Source of the DNA: Anthopleura xanthogrammica
Taxonomy: Eukaryota; Cnidaria; Anthozoa; Actiniaria; Actiniidae
Assembly (NCBI GenBank): GCA_964019055.1
Contig: OZ025220.1
Span: 7,118,620 to 7,182,619, forward strand
DNA: 64,000 bases
Reading direction: 5' to 3'
Made by a program: the position numbers and the translations under genes. This document shows positions 9,665-21,300 of this stretch, one piece after another. Every line of letters starts with the position of its first letter. Within the stretch, counting starts at the first letter, position 1. The notes under the pieces are model-generated. The model searched no databases. It saw nothing but the letters and a program-made list of their open reading frames with translations, and was not told where the DNA came from.

Positions 9665-11170
9665 CGTTACTATTTCTGATCAATACAATACAATAACTTT
9701 ATTAGATCTCCCAAGCGGGCTCTTCCGATCCAATTTACAAATTACAAACTATAATTTAAATAATGTCCTTAATCATTGAATAAAATTGCGAAGAAATACG
9801 TTCTTTACAGATTTCTTAAATAGTTTCACACATTTCAGTTCTCGAATGTCCTCTGGTATAGAGTTCCAGATGGTAGCGCCGCGATAGCGGTAGGTAGCGG
9901 CGAATGATCTTTTCGCAAGTTCGGTGCGGCATTTGGGCAGATTGATGTTATTTGCTGATCTAGTGTTATAATTATGAATGTCAGATCTTTTGTTGAACAT
10001 ACTTATTAAATAGCCTGGTGCTTGATTGTTTCTACATTTGAACATTTGTACTGGGTCTCTTAGTCTAACCTGGTCAGAAACAGAGAGTAGCTTAAGCTGT
10101 CTTAATGTTGAGGAAATATGGTCATACTTTCTCCTTCCTGTGAGTAGCCTGGCTGCAAAATTCTGTACAAGCTGGAGTTTAGCAATATTCGATTTACTAG
10201 TACCAGACCAAACAGAGGAACAATAAAATAGCTTAGAAAAAACAAGTGAATTGATAATTGTAAAAAGAGTGGATTTATCAAATAGATGGCTAATTCTACT
10301 AATCATTGCTAATTTGCCTATAAGTTCGCTGGCCAAAGTTCTGGTGTGTTCGTCAAAAGATAAGTGCATATCAACAATCGCACCAAGGTCTTTCACTGAG
10401 TCGACAGGCGAGAGTTCTTTTCCCAGGAACATCAAAGGGGGAATTGGGGTACGGGATAACATCGCTCGGGATCCAAACACACAAAACTTTGTCTTGTCAG
10501 GGTTGATAAGGAGTCGATTCTCACAACACCATGATGCAACCTTTCTCATGTCGCATTGAAGGTTTTCAAGTCCTTCGCTTACGTCCTTGTTTGAAAAGGA
10601 GATGTAGAGCTTAGAATCATCTACATACGACTCGATGTTACAGTTGTCACAAGTTTTTGGCAAATCATTTAAGTAGAGGTTGAACAACAGAGGTCCTAAG
10701 ATGGATCTCTGTGGTACTCCGTACTTGATGTTAAGTGACCTCGATAGTGAACTGTTTATCCTCACACGTTGTGACCTGTCAGACAAGTAGCTTTGAAACC
10801 AAGACAAGGCTTCATTACAAACATTCATACTTCGTAGTTTGGCTAGAAGTTTCTGATGGTTTATGCTGTCGAACGCTTTGCTGAGATCCAACATCAGGAC
10901 GGCAATCAGCTTTTTCTCGTCAATAGCCTTGTATAAATGACTGGTAAATAGTATCCGTAGAGTGACACTTTTTGTTACCACTCTGGTGGACAGAGGGAAT
11001 GTCATTGGTCATGAGGTGTTCAACAAACTGGTCATGCGCAAGCCGCTCCTGAACTTCAGACAAAATAGGTAGAAGGGAAATGGGGCGGTTATTTCCGGCT
11101 ACCTCGTGATCCCCTCCTTAGGGTGTACCACCACCTCGGCCTGTTTCCAGTCTTTTGGAAAACAAGAAGT
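9665..11170 (-). mobile_element. 5'-truncated LINE (CR1/L2-like non-LTR retrotransposon)
   Basis: The minus-strand ORF 9773-11005 encodes a reverse-transcriptase domain: motif A AVLMLDLSKAFDSINHQKLL, motif B GVPQRSILGPLLFNLYLNDL and catalytic motif C YVDDSKLYIS, followed by the thumb and a C-terminal tail (IWNSIPEDIRELKCVKLFKK). The upstream coding part (FPKDWKQAEVVVHPKEG, then RPISLLPILSEVQERL) is in another frame, so there is a frameshift near 10945. Motif B has Arg where GVPQG is nearly invariant, so the copy is probably dead. The 3' end is the TTGTATTGTATTGA-type tail at 9665-9690. The 5' side stops at the simple-repeat array. Confidence 0.85.
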
Positions 11171-11199
11171 TAAAAAGGAGTTGTTAAACAGGCCAGTGA

Positions 11200-11650
11200 T
11201 AACAAACAAACAAACAAACAAACAAACAAAACAAAATAAACAAAATAAACAAACAAACAAACAAACAAACAAACAAACAAACCAAAACAAACCAACCAAC
11301 CAACCAACCAACCAACCAAACCAAACCAAACCAAACCAAACCAAACCAAACCAAACCAAACCAAACCAAACCAAACCAAACCAAACCAAACCAAACCAAA
11401 CCAAACCAAACCAAACCAAACCAAACCAAACCAAACCAAACCAAACCAAACCAAACCAAACCAAACCAAACCAAACCAAACCAAACCAAACCAAACCAAA
11501 CCAAACCAAACCAAACCAAACCAAACCAAACCAAACCAAACCAAACCAAACCAAACCAAACCAAACCAAACCAAACCAAACCAAACCAAACCAAACCAAA
11601 CCAAACCAAACCAAACCAAACCAAACCAAAACAAAACAAAAACAAAATGT
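11200..11650. repeat. (CAAA)n then (CCAAA)n microsatellite array
   Basis: Tetranucleotide CAAA/CCAA tracts (11200-11315) pass into about 63 near-perfect CCAAA units (11317-11633). Period 5 leaves several frames open, which creates long spurious ORFs on both strands. It lies about 600 bp before the gene 2 start, where genes 3-5 have (CAAA)n/(CAGA)n arrays instead. Confidence 0.9.
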
Positions 11651-11699
11651 AGAAACGTAGGAACAAAGAAACGAACCAACCAACAGTTTGTGTCACGCA

Positions 11700-12030
11700 T
11701 GCGCAGACTACAGGGAGAACTACCTGTAGTCATATACAAGTCTCCTACAGAAACAAGTCAAATGATAAGACTGGATTATGCGAGATTACCGGCAAATCCG
11801 ATTCCTGCTATTGTTACTCAGGTTACTATGGAAACTCGTACAAAAGAGGTATGCACCTTAATACTTTTGTACTTTTTTATTTCCTTTCAAACATTATGAA
11901 CACTGACTGCCCAAAAAATATATTTACCACCGGAAATCTTTGTAATCTTTCTTAGTCCTGTGTAATCCTTTCTCTTCTTTTCAGTTGTATTCATAGTGTC
12001 CTTCGCATTAAAGGGACTCATACTGGAGTT
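11700..12030 (+). pseudogene. Relic EMI/EGF exon fragments upstream of gene 2
   Basis: GAACTACCTGTAGTCATAT and the following bases resemble the EMI exon (GAAAACTACCAACAGTCATA). ATTGTTACTCAGGTTACTAT, followed by a GTATGC donor near 11850, matches the EGF1 exon with its cysteines mutated (GNLCER became GNSYKR). TTCAGTTGTATTCATAGTGT followed by CCTTCGCATTAAAGGGAC resembles the start of the EGF2 exon. Together they are the decayed 5' half of an older receptor copy. Equivalent relics precede genes 3, 4 and 5. Confidence 0.6.
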
Positions 12031-12246
12031 ATCACTACCTATGAGACGGGACCTATACGTTCAGTACATGTCAACTGTTGTCCTACATCAGACACGAACG
12101 TAGTTAATACTCGATAGTTTAAACTTCCTGCTCATTTTTCTGAAGGCAACACATCCAAGTCAATCGACACTGAAGTTTTTCAACATTCAAACTTTTCTTT
12201 TCTTCGCTCTTCAAGTTTTACTCGGCTGACAAACGAGGCTAGAAGA
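12031..12246 (+). promoter_or_regulatory. Putative 5' flank/promoter region of gene 2
   Basis: The interval between the relic and the first ATG is conserved ahead of genes 3, 4 and 5 with small indels. No convincing TATA box is seen. The stretch TCGGCTGACAAACGAGGCTAGAAG directly before ATG-ATG is preserved in all copies. The promoter call rests on position only. Confidence 0.3.
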
Positions 12247-12368
12247 ATGATGCCTGGATTTGTTAAAGTCTTTGTCTTCAGCTGTCTTGTAGTTCTGTTA
12301 GCTCTTCTTGCTCAAAGCTCAGGGAACTTGGCAGGGAATGGAGCAAATGTCTGCTCGAAGATCGTAAG
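12247..12368 (+). CDS. Gene 2 signal-peptide exon
   Basis: ATG-ATG opens [20 protein letters not shown], then [20 protein letters not shown], and ends in phase 2 at AAG|GTCAGT. The hydrophobic core with a small-residue end (AQSSG) is a typical secretory signal. NVCSK starts the EMI domain, as in MEGF10 and Draper. The 122-nt exon has the same length in genes 3, 4 and 5. The first ATG is chosen; the second could also start. Confidence 0.8.
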
Positions 12369-15300
12369 GTCAGTGCGAATATATTTTTGCCCTAGTTATA
12401 AATATGTTCATAGCCATAAGTAGAGTAGACATGCAAATATATATGATTGATAATGCAGTTGATTTAGATAAGGTCATAGAATCAAAAAGTTTTGCTTAGT
12501 CCAAATAAAAGAAGCCACTCGTTGGGCTAACAAGAACAAAGCTAAAATTATAAATGATAAAAAGAAATGATGTTAAATAGACAAACTAAAAACGTTCGTA
12601 TATGAGTGACTAGCAACCAGTGATTTTTTTCTTCTTTTTCTACTTCACTTAGGCGTATTTAAGGTGACTGGCTACTTTTGGAAAACATTTTAAACTTTTT
12701 TTTAAACCACAATCTTTTAACGTGAAATTTAATGCTGATTCCGAATATGAAAAGAAGAATGGTGTGTCCCGCGCTCGTTTTCGAGATAATAAGCATTTTA
12801 TGGATGCCTACGCGCGAGTTTTTGAAGCAAAAATTGCGTTACCGAAAGTGATCAGGAAAAAAAAATTGCAACTCATAAGATAATAGTTCTTTGCAGACTA
12901 TATCATGCACAAATGCCAGCTAGTGAATTATTCTACAATACGACATGGATATTTTTAAACAAAATACAAAGAAATACATCTATTTGTCATATTTCGCCCT
13001 TTCACTGCTCTCAAAAATCTCATAAAGTCAAACAAAAATTCCTACAAAAATCTATTTTTTTATGCGTTAGAAAAATTATTTTTTCTAAAAAAAATTGATA
13101 TAACGTAGATTTTTAGAAGTTCTTTGAATTAAGTTTATAAAAAGTATAGAGTCCCGTGCAAAATTTGAGGGTTTTGCGCTGTTGAAGTTCAAAACGTGTA
13201 TGGTTCCTCAATAAAATTTCGTATTTTATTCAGCGGTTTTTGTGCGCGCGCTCATCGTGGGCTCAAATCGAGCGTTCAAAAGTAGGCAGTCACCTTAAAG
13301 GTGGAAACACTTATACATGGGATATGGTATAGTGATAGTTGCAGTTCAACACACAGATCTAAAGTGCTAGCAACACTATTCGTGTAGCTCCCCAACGTAT
13401 AATAGTGCTTTATATTAAATCCATTGTGGAATTCCACCATGAAAATTTCTTCACACATAAGATTTTATCAGAATTATGACTTTATTCTGAATCATTCGTA
13501 TTAGACGTTTTTGCTCTATCACTATTTTCGACTTCGTGCGCTTTCAGAACAACAGTTGCATCAAAGATTGTACAATATTTGAACATCTTTAGAATTTGAA
13601 CAAAAGATGCTTGTATTTCATTGTTGTGATTAACAACGAGTCGGGCCATACCAATGCACAACACTTACGTATGTTGAAATCATGACTTGACTACAACTAT
13701 TGTTCAACAACAATGAAATACGAGCATCTTTTGTTCAAATTCTAAAGATGTTCAGAATTTCGTACAATCTTTGGTGCACCTATAGTTTTTTACTTAATTT
13801 GAGTATATAGTCAGTTCCTTTGTATGGAATCAATGTTACAACCCCTGATGATGGTTCAACAAACCGAAAACATTTGGACAATAGACCTTTTTGCTCAGTA
13901 CCACTGTTTTCGACTTCGTGCACTCAAAAGACAATAAGTGAGATCAAAGATTGTACAGAATTTGAACATCTTTAGAATTTGCACAAAAGATGCTAGTATT
14001 TTATTGTATATCTTACCAGCCCTTTAGTAATTTTCTAGAATAAAAACAATTCTAGCATTCCATATTATAGCATGAAGACTGTAATTTCTCATACTTTTTA
14101 ATTGACTTAGCTTCAACCAAAAGTACCAACAGTCATATCAAGTCTCATACAGATACCGAACATATGTTAAATGTGGATTTTGGAACTTGGGAAGATGCAC
14201 TCGATACAGGTAACAGAACATCATTATGTGTTAATGAACATCGCCAGAAATTCCGAACGGACATGCGCAGTTAAAGTCATGATACTTAGAAAATTCAGGG
14301 CTCAAATATGGTGGGAAAAGTATTTGAGAAATTTCGATAAAGTAAAATACTTTAATTTTAACTGGATAAATAAGCCAGCCCGAACCTCAAAAACAATAAA
14401 GTGTATTCGAACTTTCATTTGATTACAATTTCATTCCGTTGGTGATAGTTTTCAGCTCGGTAATTACATTTTAATGTCAAAGACTAATAGTCGGTGATTA
14501 CAGTGGATCATCATAAGAATATCTGAACCTGGTCTCACATCTTCGGCTCTCAGCTCTAAATAGTCAAATACTTTTTCCTTCCCGAACTTCCAATCGATTG
14601 AAGAAGTATGTCTTGAGCATTTCCCAAACTTTCAGAAGGAATATTTAAATTTTCGTCTGGGTTTTACGAGGGCTTCCATTTCTGCCTCCATCTTGAGATG
14701 TAACTTGTCTTTGGAGTACAAGATGAAGCGCATTTTCACACTGAACTCTTCTAAAAGTTGTTTATTCCGTTTATTCAATCTTGTTTAAAATCTTGGGTAA
14801 AATATCAACTGTGGAAGTGCTATTTAATGCCAAATAAAACCCTTTTTCTTGTCGAGACGCCATTAATATCGCAACCGGAAAGGTAAACATTCAATAGACC
14901 CCTTGCAGCACGTCGGAATGCGGCTCAATTTGGAAGGCAAAACATTAGGTTCCAACTCTCAGGAGTTTGAAATTCTTTTGTTTTGCCCTCCAATTTGAGC
15001 TGCATTCCGACGTGCTGCAAGGGGTCTATTATCACATTCACAATAGCCAAATCACAATTGAATCTACACAATTGTTTGATTGACAGGGTAAAAATCATGA
15101 ATAATAAGCTCCGCCCAAAATGGTTCGGAATTTCTGGTGATGATGTGCATTTGTTATGATAGCGTTGCAGTGAAATGCGGTACTTTGATTTATGAGGCTC
15201 ATAGTTCTTTCTTCTTGACGTCCATAGGACTGCTTACAGGACTCAATATCGAACAGCTACGAGAACATCCTACAGGAAGCAATACTATTGTTGTAAGGGA

Positions 15301-18300
15301 TGGAGTCAAGTGGGAGATCAGTGTACCAAAGGTAAATAACCTAATGCTAGGGTAGTCACTAGAATATCCTACAGAACACAATACCAATGCTGTAAGGGAT
15401 GGAGTCAAGTGGGAGATCAGTGTACCAAAGGTAAATAACTTAATGCTAGAGTAGTCACTAGAATATCCTATAGAACACAATACCAATGCTGTAAGGGATG
15501 GAGTCAAGCGAGAGATCAGTGTACCAAAGGTAAATAACCTAATGCTAGGGTAGTCACTAAAATATCCTATAGAACACAATACCAATGCTGTAAGGGATGG
15601 AGTCAAGTGGGAGATCAGTGTACCAAAGGTAAATAACCTAATGCTAGGGTAGTCACTAAAATATCCTATAGAACACAATACCAATGCTGTAAGGGATGAA
15701 GTCAAGTGGGAGATCAGTGTACCAAAGGTAAATAACTTAATGCTAGGGTAGTCACTAAAATATCCTATAGAACACAATACCAATGCTGTAAGGGATGGAG
15801 TCAAGTGGGAGATCAGTGTACCAAAGGTAAATAACTTAATGCTAGGGTAGTCACTAAAATATCCTATAGAACACAATACAAATGCTGTAAGGGATGGAGT
15901 CAAGTTGGAGATCAGTGTACCAAAGGTAAATAACCTAATGCTAGGGTAGTCACTAGAATATCCTATAGAACACAATACCAATGCTGTAAGGGATGAAGTC
16001 AAGTGGGAGATCAGTGTACCAAAGGTAAATAACCTAATGCTAGGGTAGTCACTAGAATATCCTACAGAACACAATACCAATGCTGTAAGGGATGAAGTCA
16101 AGTGGGAGATCAGTGTACCAAAAGTAAATAACCTAATGCTCGGGTAGCCACTAGAATATCCTACAGAACACAATACTAATGCTGTAAGGGATGGAGTGAA
16201 GTGGGAGATCAGTGTACCAAAGGTAAATAACCTAATGCTAGGGTAGTCACTAGAATATCCTACAGAACACAATACTAATGCTGTAAGGGATGAAGTCAAG
16301 TGGGAGATCAGTGTACCAAAGGTAAATAACCTAATGCTAGAGTAGTCACTAGAATATCCTACAGAACACAATACCAATGCTGTAAATGATGGAGTTAAGT
16401 GGGAGATCGGTGTACCAAAGGTAAATAACCTTATGCTAGAGTAGTCACTAGAATATCCTCAATGACTTTCTACATTTTTCTTTGATTCTGTTTTCAGCTA
16501 TTTGTACTCCGTCTTGTGTGAACGGCACGTGTACCAAACCAGATTACTGCTCGTGTTACTCAGGTTACTATGGAAACCTGTGTGAAAGACGTATGTACTA
16601 GTACACCTAAAGTCTTTGTAATCAGTCCTGTCCATGTTGATTTTCTTTTCTTCCTCGTCAGACTGTCCTTCACATGAATGGGGACCTCACTGTAAACATG
16701 AATTTCTCTATGAAAATAACGCTAAATGCTATCCCCACACTGGTATCTGTACGTGTACCCCAGGGTGGGAGGGACAGTACTGTGACAAACCATGTGACCA
16801 AGGTTACTAAGATGACAAATGCCTAAAAAAATGTACCTGTCAAAACGGAGCGAGCAGTCCCTAATCTGATTTGGAATAACGAAGTGTTGTTGCTGTTGGT
16901 AGCAGTGGCCGTTTTCTCTCCCCTGCATGTGCATACTTTCTTATTTTTTCTTTCTTTGTTTTTCAAACAGCCACCACGACCAAACCAACCACCAAACCAA
17001 CCACCAAACCATCGACCAAATCATCGACCAAACCAACCATCAAACCAACCACCGAACCAACCACCAAACCAACCACCAAACCAACCACCAAACCAACCAC
17101 CAAACCAACCACCAAACCATGGACCCAACCATCCACCAAACCAACCACCAAACCAACCACCAAACCAACCACCAAACCAACCACCAAACCAACCACCAAA
17201 CCAACCACCAAACCAACCACCAAACCAACCACCAAACCAACCACCAAACCAACCACCAAACCAACCACCAAACCAACCACCAAATCAACCACCAAACCAA
17301 CCACCAAACCAACCACCAAACCAACCACCAAACCAACCACCAAACCAACCACCAAACCATCGACCCAACCATCGACCAAACCATCGACCCAACCATCCAC
17401 CCAACCATCCACCAAACCATCGACCCAACCATCCACCAAACCATCGACCAAACCATCGACCCAACCATCCACCAAACCATCGACCAAACCAACCACCAAA
17501 CCATCCACCAAACCATCGACCCAACCATCGACCCAACCATCCACCAAACCATCGACCCAACCATCCACCAAACCAACCACCAAACCAACCACCAAACCAA
17601 CCACAAAACCATGGACCCAACCATCCACCAAACCATCCACCAAACCAACCACCAAACCATCCACCAAACCATCCACCGAACCATCGACCCAACCATCGAC
17701 CCAACCATCCACCAAACCATCGACCCAACCATCCACCAAACCATCGACCAAACCAACCACCAAACCATCCACCAAACCATCGACCCAACCATCCACCAAA
17801 CCATCGACCAAACCAACCACCAAACCATCCACCAAACCATCGACCCAACCATCCACCAAACCATCGACCAAACCATCGACCCAACCATCGACCCAACCAT
17901 CCACCAAACCCTCGACCAAACCATCCACCCAACCATCGACCCAACTATCCACCAAACCATCGACCCAACCATCCACCAAACCATCGACCCAACCATCCAC
18001 CAAACCATCGACCCAACCATCCACCAAACCATCGACCAAACCATCGACCCAACCATCCACCAAACCATCGACCCAACCATCCACCAAACCATCCACCAAA
18101 CCATCGACCCAACCATCCACCAAACCATCGACCCAACCATCCACCAAACCATCGACCCAACCATCGACCCAACCATCGACCCAACCATCCACCAAACCAT
18201 CGACCAAACCATCGACCCAACCATCGACCCAACCATCGACCCAACCATCGACCCAACCAACGGCAAAACCATTGGGTTGCTTCTTGGAAAGTCGTCCACG

Positions 18301-21300
18301 AGCTTTGCCTGAGCTGATCGCAAACTTCAGAGATGCCGCCTTTGACTGGAACAATTTGAACAAGACAATTAACGCATGTGCTAAACAGGTCATGTTAAAG
18401 GGATATAAGGTATTTATTGCTTGGTCCATAGCGAAGCACGAGTCACTAGAGATAATTGCAAATAGAGTAGCGTAGTACTACAGATCTTACAGTCAAAACA
18501 GCTCAAGCGTACCCCCCTAGGCTCCATTATTGATCGGATTTCATTATTCGAATATTGAGTTGATTATTCACTTTGAATTTTCATTAATAAATCGAAGACT
18601 CCAAACTTCACATTCATTTCACAACTAAAATTCTAAGGGATGTCCTTTCTGGGGAGTTTTTCAACCTTAAGGGTTCTTTATACAAGCAGGGTACATTTAT
18701 AAGCTTCTTTCTTTGATATTGTTGCAGATTTTTGGTATCCAGTTCTATGGTGAGTGTTGGAGTGGTAACATCACGGTCGCACATTACGACAAGTACGGTC
18801 CAGCCTCTCCAAAAGCATGCTGGCAAGGTGTGGGTGGGCCTGATGTTAATTTCGTTTACCAGCTTCCTTAAACGTTCCTAAACGTTTAACAGATTTCCGA
18901 TGGTTTAGCGTGGTATATCCTCTGATTTACCACGATATGACGTCAATCAAGAGTTGTCCAGAATTCATGTACCCACGAGGCGTAGGTGTAGCAGCAAATT
19001 GATCTTTTACTATGTAAAAGTAGAATACCTGACAGAGAAAAGAAATAATTAAAAAAATAGGAAGGAAAAAATATCAATATATAAAGCTCTGAAGCAACTA
19101 TATTTGGGATCCCTGTCTTGTTCATAGTCCGAGAGGGAATCTGGGGCCGGCCAACGTCTTATGATCAGTATAGTACCTCACAGGGTAAATCGACAGATTA
19201 CACATAAAATGGCACCAACGCTCCCCCGAGAGGCCGCCATGACGTAACGTGCAATCTAAGAATCCTCAAGAAAACGACAACAGTCGGAACAATAGCCGTA
19301 AGGCCGGGTACGTACCCACCCGTCGGAACAATAGCCGTACCCCTAAGGCCAAGTACGTACCCACCCTTCGGAACAATAGCCGTACCCCTAAGGCCGGGTA
19401 CGTACCCACCCTTCGGAACAATAGCCGTACCCCTAAGGCCAAGTACGTACCCACCCTTCGGAACAATAGACGTACCCCTAAGGCCGGGTACGTACCCACC
19501 CGTCGGAACAATAGCCGTACCCCTAAGGCCGAGTACGTACCCACCCGTCGGAACATTAGCCGTACCCCCAAGGCCGGGTACGTACCCACCCGTCGGAAAA
19601 ATAGCCGTACCCCCAAGGCCGGATACGTACCAACCCGTCGGAACAATAGCCGTACCCCCAAGGCCGGGTTCCCCCCAGCCCCACCCAACTGTAGGACAAT
19701 TAAAACGACATAAAGACCCTTGCGCGTGACGTCAAAGCAGCTCAATTTGTAGGATAAAACAACAGAATTTCAATCTCCTGAGAATTTGAAGCCTATTGTT
19801 TTGTTCTCAAAATTGAGCTGCATTCCGAAATGCTGCAAGGGGTCTATACTTTTAAATGTAAAGTAATGAATAATATAATGCATACGCTGATAACGAACAA
19901 CTGATAGTGTGAGTCGCTTGGCCCGTAATGAAAATAAAGTCAGTTCTATTGTTTTCTTTTGTTTGCTCTTGAATTTTAGTCACAACTTTCTATACAACTT
20001 TGCTTCACGGGCCAAGTAAAATAAATATCACAAATAATACAATGCATTAGCTGATAACTAACAATGGATGGCTTTATCATCTATTGATTGCATTGTCTCT
20101 TTGATATCACAAGATTTTCGCGTGGTCTTTCTACATCAGTGACGATTTCTCGCTCCCCTTAAATATTGACAGCCATTTTCCTGCAAGCCACGACCAGATC
20201 GGTCTTCGTCCCTCGCAGCAGTGAATATATAAAAATTGTTTTTCTAAAGTTCCCTGACCAAGTAAGGAGTTATTTTTAACCTTACATCACGAGGCGGTTC
20301 CTCGCTTCCGGATTTCCTGCTTCCCTGGAGTAACGTCACTCAGTCGACAAGAAGGAATTTGTTTAAAAAAGTTATCACTCTTGCTACTTCAAAACACGAT
20401 AGTCCTAATTCTCTAAACTTCGTATGACTTTTAAGAGCTTCTTCGTTAATATTTTATCAGCTTTCTGTATCCAGAGCTTGGTATTTACGTCTAAAACTAC
20501 GATTAGCCGCCGTTGAAGTTAAGAATACTTCTCAAAGCCCTCAAAGATATTTTAAACTGAGGTAAGTGTGACTCAAAAAGCTATCGAATACTTAGTTTTA
20601 GATTCCTCGTTGATTCTTAGTCTTATATCATTAGAGATATTTATGCATCTTATTTATAATCTGTGTGTAGTTAGTAGTTAGTAGGTTGTAGTTATGGTAG
20701 GATAAAATTATATTTTTGACGGAGTTCCATTTATTTGAACGTGTTCTGTTCTGTTTTTGTTTTTTAATACGGTAATGCTCTTTGGGCTGGATTATATTTT
20801 CGTCACAACACGTACGCTTTCTTTACCACAACGAAAACCCAAGAAATAGCCCTAAACCCGTTATTATAATGATTCTAAAATTGGCTAATATAAATGTATG
20901 GGTCGAAAAGAATTGTAAAATTCAAAATCCTGTGATTGAGTTTTTGGTGGTAGTTCTGAGTCACTTCCGGTCGTGACCACGAAGCGTCACGCAACAAAAT
21001 ATTTGCTTCAAAGAACTAAAGGACTCGAAGAATATTTTTGCTTATATATTCAATTCATTTTTCCTATTCTACTTAGCTATCGCTGCTGTGTCCCACAAGC
21101 TCAACATATTAGCTAGAATATCGCAGACTTTAAAAGAAAATGGCCTCGTAATCCTTGTAGTACTATAATAATACTTTCACGGATATACTATTTGCACTCT
21201 ATTATAAGATGTGTAATATATACTACAAACTATGAAAATGGCACTTAAAAGCAGATTTAAAACTATTCACAGAGCTTATTGATTTCAAACTGTCTGGTTA

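Larger units (their letters stand above)
12369..14110 (+). other. Gene 2 intron 1: MITE and inverted-repeat rich
   Basis: No exon is recognised. It holds a TTAA-flanked element (12663-13294). It also holds an inverted pair (about 13555-13630 against 13706-13780, AGATTGTAC...GAACATCTTTAGAATTTG) and a third direct copy near 13945-14010. Confidence 0.6.

Noticed and set aside
11106..11739. Long ORFs of KPNQT or FGLVW repeats on both strands
   Set aside because: They are translations of the CCAAA pentanucleotide array, whose 5-bp period has no stop in several frames. There is no splice or start context.
15199..16377. 392-aa minus-strand ORF with [20 protein letters not shown] repeats (also 30353-31531 and 57478-57885)
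   Set aside because: It is the antisense of the 99-bp EMI-exon array; the period divisible by 3 keeps it open.
16884..18429. Open frames [14 protein letters not shown] and the minus-strand WVDG/VWWMV/GRWFGG frames over the mucin exon
   Set aside because: The 12-bp unit leaves all frames open. Only the (T/S)T(K/Q)P frame matches the splice phase and continues into the GCF domain.
19249..19745. Arg/Pro-rich ORFs over the 45-bp arrays (also near 34.2, 47.3 and 61.8-62.6 kb)
   Set aside because: Minisatellite with open frames on both strands and no gene context.
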